NCBI GenBank assembly: GCA_043736395.1
Contig: JAYTCQ010000186.1
Span: 1-21,268, forward strand
DNA from: JAFDVL01 sp043736395
GTDB lineage: Bacteria; Acidobacteriota; Blastocatellia; RBC074
Length of the DNA stretch: 21,268 nt
Direction: 5' to 3'
The notes beneath the pieces are model-generated. The model ran no database searches. It saw nothing but the letters and a program-made list of their open reading frames with translations, and had not been told where the DNA came from. A program made the translations under genes and the position numbers. This document shows, one piece after another, positions 15,619 to 21,268 of this stretch (its first letter is position 1; each line of letters begins with the position of its first letter).

Positions 15619-16650
15619 ATGTTCATTGATCGCGCAAGAATTTATGTCAAAGCTGGCGACGGTGGAAATGGCTGTCTCGCCTTTCGCCGTGAGAAATTCA
15701 TACCGCGCGGCGGGCCATCAGGTGGCGACGGCGGTAATGGCGGCTCTGTCATCCTGGAAGCCAAAGAAGGCGTCAACACCCTCCTGCATCTTCGCTATAA
15801 TCCCGAAAATAAAGCTGAACGTGGTCAACACGGGATGGGTTCAAATTGTCATGGCAAAACCGCTCATGACATTGTAATTCCGATTCCGGTTGGCACCGTC
15901 ATTACTGACGAATTCACGACACAAGTCATTCACGATTTTACTTTTGCCGGTGATCGCTTTGTGGTCGCTAAGGGCGGTCGTGGAGGACGCGGCAACGCAC
16001 AGTTTGCCACGGCGGTTAATCGCGCTCCACGTCACCACGAACCTGGACGCCCCGGCGAAGAAAAATTCCTGATCCTTGAATTAAAATTAATTGCCGATGC
16101 AGGGTTAGTGGGATTCCCGAATGCAGGTAAATCTACGCTTATTTCCCGCATTTCTGCGGCCCGTCCAAAGATCGCCGATTATCCTTTTACAACTCTGGAA
16201 CCGCATCTTGGTGTCGTCGACCTGGGCGATTATAAATCCTGCGTCGTGGCGGATATTCCCGGTTTAATTGAAGGTGCCCACGAAGGCGCAGGGCTGGGTG
16301 ACCGCTTTCTGCGTCATATTGAACGCACTAAGTTTATTCTTCATGTCATTGATTTATCGAATGAATCGCAAGACCCGATCGAAGCCTACCAGACGATCCG
16401 ACATGAATTGGAATCTTACAGTCCTGAGGTAGCTCAGAAATCTGAAATTGTGCTGGCAAACAAAATTGACGCTTTAGCTGATCCTGAAAAACTGGCTGAG
16501 TTAAAAGCTTATTGCGAAGAAAAAAATCTTGAATTTTATGCCATTTCAGCTGCGACTGGAACCGGCATTCAATCCCTTATTTACGCCCTGCGACGCCGTC
16601 TTGAAGCGTATTGGCAAAACGATCAGGGCGAAGATACAAGCGATCTTTGA
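15619..16650 (+). CDS. obgE: Obg-family GTPase, ribosome assembly
   Basis: The 343-residue protein has the glycine-rich Obg fold at 1-158 (KAGDGGNGCLAFRREKF, then GGPSGGDGGNGGSV) and a GTPase domain at about 160-330. G1 is GFPNAGKS (165-172), switch/G2 YPFTT (188-192), G3 DIPG (212-215) followed by LIEGAHEGAGLG, G4 NKID (281-284) and G5 SAA (310-312). Obg binds the large ribosomal subunit during late assembly and links growth to GTP and (p)ppGpp levels. There is no C-terminal OCT domain and only a short acidic tail (QGEDTSDL), as in shorter Obg proteins. The stop is 8 bases before the nadD start, so the two genes are coupled. Confidence 0.97.
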   Translation: MFIDRARIYVKAGDGGNGCLAFRREKFIPRGGPSGGDGGNGGSVILEAKEGVNTLLHLRYNPENKAERGQHGMGSNCHGKTAHDIVIPIPVGTVITDEFTTQVIHDFTFAGDRFVVAKGGRGGRGNAQFATAVNRAPRHHEPGRPGEEKFLILELKLIADAGLVGFPNAGKSTLISRISAARPKIADYPFTTLEPHLGVVDLGDYKSCVVADIPGLIEGAHEGAGLGDRFLRHIERTKFILHVIDLSNESQDPIEAYQTIRHELESYSPEVAQKSEIVLANKIDALADPEKLAELKAYCEEKNLEFYAISAATGTGIQSLIYALRRRLEAYWQNDQGEDTSDL

Positions 16651-16658
16651 AAATTGTC

Positions 16659-17339
16659 ATGAGACCTGAAAAAGAAAACGCGCCAGAAAGAATCGGAATT
16701 TACGGAGGCACGTTTGACCCGATTCACTTTGGACATTTACAGGTTTCCACCGCAATTTGTGAAGCGTTTGCGCTTGATCGTTTTCTGCTTGTTCCGGCGT
16801 TCATTCCACCACACAAACGTGGTCGGCAGATCTCCGCTCCGCATCATCGTTACACGATGGCAGTGCTCGCGACGATGCAACAACCGCTCATCAAAGTTTC
16901 CACGATTGAGCTGGAGGCTCCGACGCGACCGTTCACTATTGAAACTTTGCGGACATTGCAAAAATTATATCCAACCTCCAGTTTATTCTTTGTGATGGGT
17001 GGAGATTCTTTCGCTGAAGTGCATTTGTGGCGGGAGTATGAACAACTTCTAACCGAATTCAATATCATCGTCGCTGACCGCCCCAACTCAAATTCATTCA
17101 CTTTGCAACATTTGTCTCCGCTTTGCCGTCAACGTGTGGTAGATTTACGCGCTTCAAAACGCCCTGATCTTTCTCAAGGCGATGAAGCACATGTTTTTTT
17201 GACTGATTATGTATCCGTAGATGTATCCGCTACCCAAGTCCGATCCGCCATTCAAAACGGACTTTCAATCGAAGCCCTGGTTCCTGACGAAGTAGCAAGT
17301 TACATCCAAAAATATGAGTTATACCGAAACGAAAACTGA
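16659..17339 (+). CDS. nadD: Nicotinate-nucleotide adenylyltransferase
   Basis: The 226-residue enzyme transfers AMP from ATP to nicotinate mononucleotide, giving deamido-NAD in NAD synthesis. It carries the nucleotidyltransferase motif GGTFDPIHFGHL (about 16-27), FVMGGDSF in the middle and SATQVRSAI near the C-terminus, matching the SxTxxR nucleotide-binding motif. The ATG at 16659 is preferred: the frame runs back to 16611, but those residues overlap obgE and do not look like NadD. No clear ribosome-binding site is present, so translation is probably coupled to obgE. The end overlaps the start of rsfS by 26 bases. Confidence 0.96.
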   Translation: MRPEKENAPERIGIYGGTFDPIHFGHLQVSTAICEAFALDRFLLVPAFIPPHKRGRQISAPHHRYTMAVLATMQQPLIKVSTIELEAPTRPFTIETLRTLQKLYPTSSLFFVMGGDSFAEVHLWREYEQLLTEFNIIVADRPNSNSFTLQHLSPLCRQRVVDLRASKRPDLSQGDEAHVFLTDYVSVDVSATQVRSAIQNGLSIEALVPDEVASYIQKYELYRNEN

Positions 17340-17700
17340 AACAACCATTACCGAATTAATCGATACTTTTGAAAGAGTGAAAGTCGCAGCCGCCGCGGCT
17401 GAAGAAAAAAAAGCGAATGATGTCACGGTTTTAAAATTAATTGGCGTGACAACCTTTACTGATTATTTTGTGATCTGCTCTGCCAACTCGTCGCGGCAGG
17501 TGCAATCCATTGCTGACGAGATTGAAACCAACTTACGGGCTAACAAAGTTCGCCCGCTCCACATCGAAGGTTACACCAACGCCGAGTGGGTTTTGATGGA
17601 TTACGGCCCGTTTATCGTTCACGTCTTTAATGAAAAGTCGCGTCAATTTTACGACCTTGAACGACTCTGGCGTGATGCCGAAAAAGTTAAAATGGCATAA
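17314..17700 (+). CDS. rsfS: Ribosome silencing factor RsfS/YbeB
   Basis: The 128-residue protein belongs to the RsfS (DUF143) family. Visible signatures are TTFTDYFVICSANSSRQVQSI and AEWVLMDYGPFIVHVF; to keep within limits, the core is TDYFVICSANSSRQVQ. RsfS binds L14 and stops the two ribosomal subunits joining when nutrients are short. Following nadD is a very widespread gene order. The start lies inside nadD (26-base overlap) with no separate ribosome-binding site, pointing to translational coupling. An Ala-rich stretch (VAAAAAEEKKA) precedes the core domain. Confidence 0.96.
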   Translation: MSYTETKTETTITELIDTFERVKVAAAAAEEKKANDVTVLKLIGVTTFTDYFVICSANSSRQVQSIADEIETNLRANKVRPLHIEGYTNAEWVLMDYGPFIVHVFNEKSRQFYDLERLWRDAEKVKMA

Positions 17701-17852
17701 TTTGGCCATTGGCTTTTGGGCTTTGGACCCTGTTTTTGGATTGAAAATTTGCAGTCTCAGAGAAAGTGCTCTTCTTTGCAAATTTCCCCGTGAACTTTAC
17801 TGTTCGGCGAGAAATGCAAAGACCAAAGATCAACGACCCAAGACCAACAACA
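17701..17852. repeat. Intergenic stretch with hairpin and degenerate inverted repeat
   Basis: An inner stem pairs GAAAATTTGCA (17743-17753) with TGCAAATTTC (17777-17786), leaving one bulged base. The outer parts, CTTTGGACC (near 17721) and GACCAAAG (17821-17828), are also roughly complementary. The words GACCAAAGATCAACGACC resemble a dispersed intergenic repeat. No coding sequence is supported here; the rlmH frame extends back to 17766 but the family length argues against that. Confidence 0.5.
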
Positions 17853-18320
17853 ATGAAGCTACATTTTGTCTGGATTGGAAAAACAAAAGACACGCACTGT
17901 GCGGCGCTGGTCAATGAATTTTTGAAACGGTTATCGCGTTACGTGACGTTTGAGCTGAGTGAATTGAAAGAAGCTTCCGGCTCATCTGACGAAGCGAAAG
18001 TGAAACAGGCGGAAAGTCTGAAATTACTGGCCTCCGTGGAACGTGATGATCTCGTGATTTTGTTAGACGAAAAAGGCAGCTCACTTTCTTCAATCGAATT
18101 TTCCGAGCTGATCAACGTCCAACGAAATTCCGGCATCAAACGTGTCGCTTTCATTATTGGCGGATTTGCCGGCGTCAGCGATGAAGTAAAAAAACGAGCG
18201 CAGTTAACCATTGCTCTTTCACGAATGACCCTAACACACGAATTCGCTCGGGTTTTACTCACCGAACAAATTTATCGAGCTTACACCTTGCTTGCTGGTG
18301 TGCCCTATCACAAGTTTTGA
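17853..18320 (+). CDS. rlmH: 23S rRNA pseudouridine-1915 N3-methyltransferase
   Basis: Starting at the ATG at 17853 (MKLHFVWIGKTKD) the protein has 155 residues, exactly the usual RlmH length; an in-frame ATG at 17766 would add 29 unlike residues. The SPOUT-family motifs are FIIGGFAGVSDEV (usually GGPEG-like) and SRMTLTHEFARVLLTEQIYR, with the C-terminal GVPYHKF. RlmH methylates pseudouridine 1915 in helix 69 of 23S rRNA using S-adenosylmethionine. Following rsfS is a common order. There is no strong ribosome-binding site before the ATG. Confidence 0.96.
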   Translation: MKLHFVWIGKTKDTHCAALVNEFLKRLSRYVTFELSELKEASGSSDEAKVKQAESLKLLASVERDDLVILLDEKGSSLSSIEFSELINVQRNSGIKRVAFIIGGFAGVSDEVKKRAQLTIALSRMTLTHEFARVLLTEQIYRAYTLLAGVPYHKF

Positions 18321-18350
18321 TTAGCCTTAATTAATTGAGGAGATTTTTGG

Positions 18351-18716
18351 ATGGATAAGAAGAAGTTAAAATTTTATCGAGACTTACTTGAAGAAAGACG
18401 TGCAACTTTACTCGGAGTAGTTGGCCGCAACGAAGATCAGGGGCGCGAAGCCGATACCGAAGCAACGCAAGACCCGGCTGACAAAGCCTCAAACTCTTAC
18501 ACCAAAGAGTTGCTCTTCAGTCAATCCACCAATGAGCGACACCTGATTGGCTTGATTGATGAAGCGCTGGAACGCATTGATGATGGCGAGTACGGCATCT
18601 GCCTGATCAGTGGCGAAGAAATTCCACCCAAGCGCCTCGAGGCCGTACCCTGGGCACGTTATACGATTGCCATTCAGGAAAAAATTGAAAAAGGTGAACT
18701 CGAAGAAGACGAATAA
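18351..18716 (+). CDS. DksA/TraR-family protein with degenerate zinc finger
   Basis: The 121-residue protein has a GAGGAG ribosome-binding site upstream of the ATG. The N-terminal half is a helical hairpin with the acidic/conserved stretch TEATQDPADKASNSYTKEL, and the second half has the DksA signature GEYGICLISGEEIPPKRLEA. DksA-family proteins reach into the RNA polymerase secondary channel and alter promoter activity, often with (p)ppGpp. The usual four zinc-binding Cys are reduced to one: C84 is kept, but S87, T105 and I108 stand where the others are expected, so the finger probably folds without zinc. It is the last gene of the ribosomal operon and is followed at once by the palindromic element. 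Confidence 0.9.
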   Translation: MDKKKLKFYRDLLEERRATLLGVVGRNEDQGREADTEATQDPADKASNSYTKELLFSQSTNERHLIGLIDEALERIDDGEYGICLISGEEIPPKRLEAVPWARYTIAIQEKIEKGELEEDE

Positions 18717-18873
18717 CTGGGAGCGCAAGCATCCTGCTTGCTTCGTTTGCCAGCGAAGCGCTGCAAACGAACCTCGCGCCAGATGTTAGCTGTCAACCAA
18801 ATGTTCTTGCCGCCACTGTCCGCGAGCGGCGTTTTACGCGCTCGCGGAGCAAGCAGGATGCTTGCGCTCCCAG
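18717..18873. repeat. 157-base palindromic element with perfect 25-base inverted ends and two inner hairpins
   Basis: The left end (18717-18741, starting CTGGGAGCGCAAGC) is the exact reverse complement of the right end (18849-18873). Hairpin A (18742-18771; TTCGTTTGC with GCAAACGAA, extended by CAGCG/CGCTG with one bulged C) abuts the left end, and hairpin B (18819-18848; TCCGCGAGCG with CGCTCGCGGA) abuts the right end. A 47-base single-stranded linker lies between. It starts directly after one stop codon and ends 2 bases before the convergent gene's stop. No transposase is encoded, so it looks like a REP/MITE-type element or a bidirectional terminator. Confidence 0.9.
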
Positions 18874-18875
18874 TG

Positions 18876-19847
18876 TTACTGCGACCACTCCGTTGGTTGC
18901 CGATCCCAGCGATGCTTCGTTAACTCTGCCAATAATTCCCGCGACAAATTCGTTCCATCACTCGCCGCACAATTTGCTTCGACATGTTTCAGTTTTCGCA
19001 TCCCGGGAATAATCGTACTGACCGCTGGATTATTCAGAATAAATCGGAGCGCAAATTCCGCCTTGCTCATTCCTTCAGGAATAATTTTAAAAACTGCTTC
19101 GGCGCGTGAGACACAAGCCTCAAGATTTTCGGGAACGAAATAAGTGTTGCGCCAATCCCCTTCCGGCCACGTACTTTCTCTCGTCACCACACCTGAAAGC
19201 GTCCCTTCATCAAAGGGGACTCGAGCAATCACCGCCACATCAAAATCTTCGCACGCGGGAAATAATTCATCTTCAGGATTTTGATCGAAGATGTTGTAAA
19301 TCACCTGTACCGCATCAATCATTCCCGTCTTCACCGCACGGATCCCATTCCACGGTTCCCAACGATTCACGCTCACGCCAACCGCATGAATTAAGCCTTG
19401 CGTTTTCAGTTCATCAATTTTTCTCAGGCAGCGATCATCGTCCAGCCAACTGTCTTCCCACGTATGAAATTGCATCAAATCAAAGCTTTCCAGCCCCGCA
19501 TTTTCCAGGCTGCGATGGACGTATTCTTCGACGTGATCGGGAGGAAAACAATCATCCAACGTGAATTCGCGGCGGCTCGGCCACTTGAAATTTTTTGGTG
19601 GAATTTTCGTCGCCGTATACAATTTCTTGTCAGGATTCGCGCGGATTAATTCTCCCAGCAACGCTTCGCTGCGACCCGCGCCGTAGCCCCATGCCGTATC
19701 AAAAAAATTACAGCCGAGGTCAACGGAGCGCTGTAAAGACGCACGTGATTCATCATCATCTGAACCTTGCCATCCCGCCATTCCCCACATGCCGTAGCCG
19801 ATTTCGCTGACTTCCCAATTCGTTTTTCCAAATCTTCGATGTTGCAT
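18876..19847 (-). CDS. Aldo/keto reductase
   Basis: The 323-residue protein has the aldo/keto reductase TIM-barrel layout with the complete catalytic tetrad: D50 and Y55 in FFDTAWGYG, K81 in TATKIPP and H128 in MQFHTW. The NADPH-binding end includes IPGMRKLKHVEAN. Such enzymes reduce aldehydes or ketones with NADPH in the cytoplasm; the substrate cannot be read from sequence. The subtype resembles the general-stress/YhdN-like AKRs. It is convergent with the ribosomal operon, separated only by the palindromic element. No clear ribosome-binding site precedes the ATG. Confidence 0.93.
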   Translation of the reverse strand: MQHRRFGKTNWEVSEIGYGMWGMAGWQGSDDDESRASLQRSVDLGCNFFDTAWGYGAGRSEALLGELIRANPDKKLYTATKIPPKNFKWPSRREFTLDDCFPPDHVEEYVHRSLENAGLESFDLMQFHTWEDSWLDDDRCLRKIDELKTQGLIHAVGVSVNRWEPWNGIRAVKTGMIDAVQVIYNIFDQNPEDELFPACEDFDVAVIARVPFDEGTLSGVVTRESTWPEGDWRNTYFVPENLEACVSRAEAVFKIIPEGMSKAEFALRFILNNPAVSTIIPGMRKLKHVEANCAASDGTNLSRELLAELTKHRWDRQPTEWSQ

Positions 19848-19863
19848 AAATTTAATGTATCGT

Positions 19864-19928
19864 AAACGTCCCGTTTGCGGTTCCGAATGAGCTACAAACG
19901 GGACGTTTGTAGTACGCTTTTTTTTTTA
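19864..19928. repeat. Inverted repeat plus T-run between aldo/keto reductase and DoxX genes
   Basis: AAACGTCCCGTTTG (19864-19877) and CAAACGGGACGTTT (19895-19908) are perfectly complementary with a 17-base loop. Each arm can also fold on itself (CTACAAACG-GGA-CGTTTGTAG at 19892-19912). A run of ten T starts just after the repeat on the plus strand. This looks like an intrinsic terminator reading rightward, yet both flanking genes are on the minus strand, so it may be a REP-like element or block antisense transcription. Confidence 0.75.
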
Positions 19929-19954
19929 GTTTACAGCAATGCCTTGCTTACTCA

Positions 19955-20350
19955 TTACCGCCGATAAAATCCCGCATTTCGCACTTCCCTGCGCGTAAAC
20001 CACCACGCCCACGCAATAAATACCGCCTGAAATGGCAGTCGTAATAAATGCACTGTCGGGCTGGCATCCGGCATCAGCTCAGGATGCGAAGCCAGATAAA
20101 TATTCGCCGGAAACACCGCAATCAACAAAGCAATAATCCCCCACGCCGCGAACCGCGTAAAGCGAGGAACGACCAAAAATATTCCGAGCAGGATTTCTAA
20201 TACGCCGCTAAGCATGACCAATCCACTATGCCACGGCAAGTACGGCGGCATCATCTTTAAATAAAAACCAGGATTCAGAAAATGCATGACTCCGCCAAAA
20301 ACCATAAAGGCAGAGAGCAAATATTCCATGACGATTTTTATGTTTTTCAT
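19955..20350 (-). CDS. DoxX-family membrane protein
   Basis: The 131-residue protein has four hydrophobic segments (YLLSAFMVFGGVMHF; LVMLSGVLEILLGIFLVV; WGIIALLIAVFPANIYLA; FQAVFIAWAWWF), typical of the small DoxX/MauE inner-membrane proteins. Family motifs are GVMHFLNPGFYLKMMPPYLP and LSGVLEILLG. Members are poorly characterised; some relate to quinone or redox functions, and I infer nothing more. The C-terminus RREVRNAGFYRR is basic and should face the cytoplasm. There is no strong ribosome-binding site. Confidence 0.85.
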   Translation of the reverse strand: MKNIKIVMEYLLSAFMVFGGVMHFLNPGFYLKMMPPYLPWHSGLVMLSGVLEILLGIFLVVPRFTRFAAWGIIALLIAVFPANIYLASHPELMPDASPTVHLLRLPFQAVFIAWAWWFTRREVRNAGFYRR

Positions 20351-20459
20351 TTTGAATTCTCAGAACTATCGCAGGAGATTGTTTTTGAAATTCTGTTCTA
20401 ATTCCAGTTAATATGATTTGTATAGCGTCTACCAGAACGAGTTATTTTTGTTATTGACA

Positions 20460-20789
20460 CTATACTTCGGGAGCGAGTTTTTTAATAAGTTCACGCAATT
20501 TGTCAATTTTTTCATCAATATATTCTCTTTCGTAATAATATTCTTGTTTTAATTCGCCTCCTCTTGAAAACCTATTACGAAAATGATTACGAGGTAGCTC
20601 TTGGCGGGGCGTTTTTCTCATCTCACTAAAAATTCTATGCAAAGTCAGATTGAGTACCGTCTTTGATTCTATGAAGTCAATTAATCTGTCATGCGCAATT
20701 ATCTCTTTTTCATAGACAATTCCTTCTGGAAGGCACTCGATAAATTTATCTATGCACAAAAGAATTTCTTTTCGTAAATTTTCTTCCAT
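20460..20789 (-). CDS. Small hypothetical protein
   Basis: I do not recognise this 109-residue protein. It is hydrophilic and predicted mostly helical, with no membrane segment or signal peptide. Charged stretches include YEREYIDEKIDKLRELIKK at the C-terminus, which could form an amphipathic or coiled-coil helix. AGG lies 8 bases before the ATG, supporting translation. Base composition is clearly more AT-rich than the housekeeping genes, as in its right-hand neighbour, and suggests an accessory origin. It lies 56 bases downstream of the small membrane protein gene, so the two may be one transcript. Confidence 0.6.
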   Translation of the reverse strand: MEENLRKEILLCIDKFIECLPEGIVYEKEIIAHDRLIDFIESKTVLNLTLHRIFSEMRKTPRQELPRNHFRNRFSRGGELKQEYYYEREYIDEKIDKLRELIKKLAPEV

Positions 20790-20845
20790 AACTTATACCT
20801 ATTTTTTATGTGTTAATAACAACTTTGTTTTCAACAGGAGCTTTG

Positions 20846-21148
20846 TTACAGAGCTTGCAATAGTATCCTTACAAGAAGTAATACCGCAGCAAAGCTAAGC
20901 ACAACTACAACTGCTCGACCAAATTTTGTTGTGATTAGTATGATCACGAAAAACAGTGAGAAGCCATAAACCCCAAGTTTCACAGCAATGATGTACGTTT
21001 CCATGTATTTAGGAAAAACTATAATTAAGCCAAGAACTGCTAGAAGGAGAATTAAAAGTAAAAGTGCCCCCTTAGCTATGAGGGTAAATACCTTTTTGGC
21101 ATCGTTAGGATCAATAGTAAAAAATTTTTCCAAATCTGACATTTTCAT
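20846..21148 (-). CDS. Small hypothetical membrane protein
   Basis: The 100-residue protein is not recognised. Residues about 27-46 (ALLLLILLLAVLGLIIVFP), 52-73 (IIAVKLGVYGFSLFFVIILI) and 79-98 (AVVVVLSFAAVLLLVRILL) form three hydrophobic segments, with a short soluble N-terminus (MKMSDLEKFFTIDPNDAKK). An in-frame ATG at residue 3 is an alternative start. Gene context (AT-rich, next to another orphan) says little. It could be a small membrane partner of the 20460-20789 product, but nothing in the sequence proves that. Confidence 0.6.
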   Translation of the reverse strand: MKMSDLEKFFTIDPNDAKKVFTLIAKGALLLLILLLAVLGLIIVFPKYMETYIIAVKLGVYGFSLFFVIILITTKFGRAVVVVLSFAAVLLLVRILLQAL

Positions 21149-21268
21149 TGATTTTCAATCTTATATCTCAATCATTAGTGTCCGGTTAAGAAAAAATTGA
21201 CAGCTGTAAGCGATTGAATTTTTTGTTAGTTACAGCCATTTTAAGTTTTCACGATTTCAATTTTGATT
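21149..21268. other. AT-rich window edge with possible mobile-element end
   Basis: No gene is seen here. The words GTGTCCGGTTAAG near 21179-21191 resemble the terminal sequence found at the ends of some insertion sequences, but no transposase or second end lies in the window, so the call is weak. Confidence 0.2.

Noticed and set aside
17766..17852. 29-residue N-terminal extension of RlmH
   Set aside because: The ATG at 17853 gives the standard 155 residues and family N-terminus.
1..21268. CRISPR array, tRNA, rRNA, or sigma-54 promoter
   Set aside because: No regularly spaced repeats, cloverleaf with an anticodon arm, rRNA stretch or convincing TGGCAC-N5-TTGC site was found by eye.

Overview
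The window looks like a chromosomal segment of a Gram-negative-type bacterium of moderate G+C (mid-40s percent by eye). The best guess is the Blastocatellia side of Acidobacteriota. Reasons are the style of the giant YD-repeat protein, the mixed NtrC/histidine-kinase, actin-like, amidase and SPOR neighbourhood, and the short palindromic intergenic repeats. The lineage is an inference; no rRNA or tRNA gene is present to fix it.

Layout. Positions 1-5691 (minus) hold one very long open frame that leaves the window at its left edge. It is a secreted RHS/YD-repeat protein of at least 1897 residues with a signal peptide, an Ig-like N-terminal domain, a YD shell, a conserved RHS core ending in DPLGL and a variable C-terminal tip that may be a metal-dependent toxin domain. 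It is preceded by a 465-base gene-free leader/promoter region. Positions 6157-10315 (minus) form a two-component operon: a membrane histidine kinase (8300-10315), a VapBC-type toxin-antitoxin pair wedged in the middle (8013-8291 and 7582-8016), and a sigma-54-activating NtrC-type response regulator (6157-7578). Positions 10400-14624 (minus) carry a cell-envelope module: an actin-like ATPase, a membrane-anchored peptidoglycan-amidase-like protein and a zinc-ribbon/SPOR transmembrane protein.

Positions 14821-14973 contain two divergent promoters. The rightward one is a textbook sigma-70 promoter and drives the housekeeping operon rplU-rpmA-obgE-nadD-rsfS-rlmH plus a DksA-like gene (14973-18716): ribosomal proteins L21 and L27, ribosome-assembly GTPase, NAD synthesis, ribosome silencing and 23S rRNA methylation, so largely ribosome biogenesis and growth control. 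The operon ends at a 157-base palindromic element (18717-18873) with perfect 25-base inverted ends and two internal hairpins. This element lies exactly between the stop codons of two convergent genes. Beyond it (all minus) are an aldo/keto reductase, another hairpin repeat with a T-run, a DoxX-type membrane protein, and two small AT-rich genes of unknown function.

The most interesting parts are the RHS protein with its candidate metal-binding tip and Cys-rich insert, the actin-like/amidase/SPOR triplet with degenerate motifs, the toxin-antitoxin pair embedded in a signalling operon, and the palindromic intergenic elements. No CRISPR array, transposase, prophage gene, rRNA or tRNA was seen.
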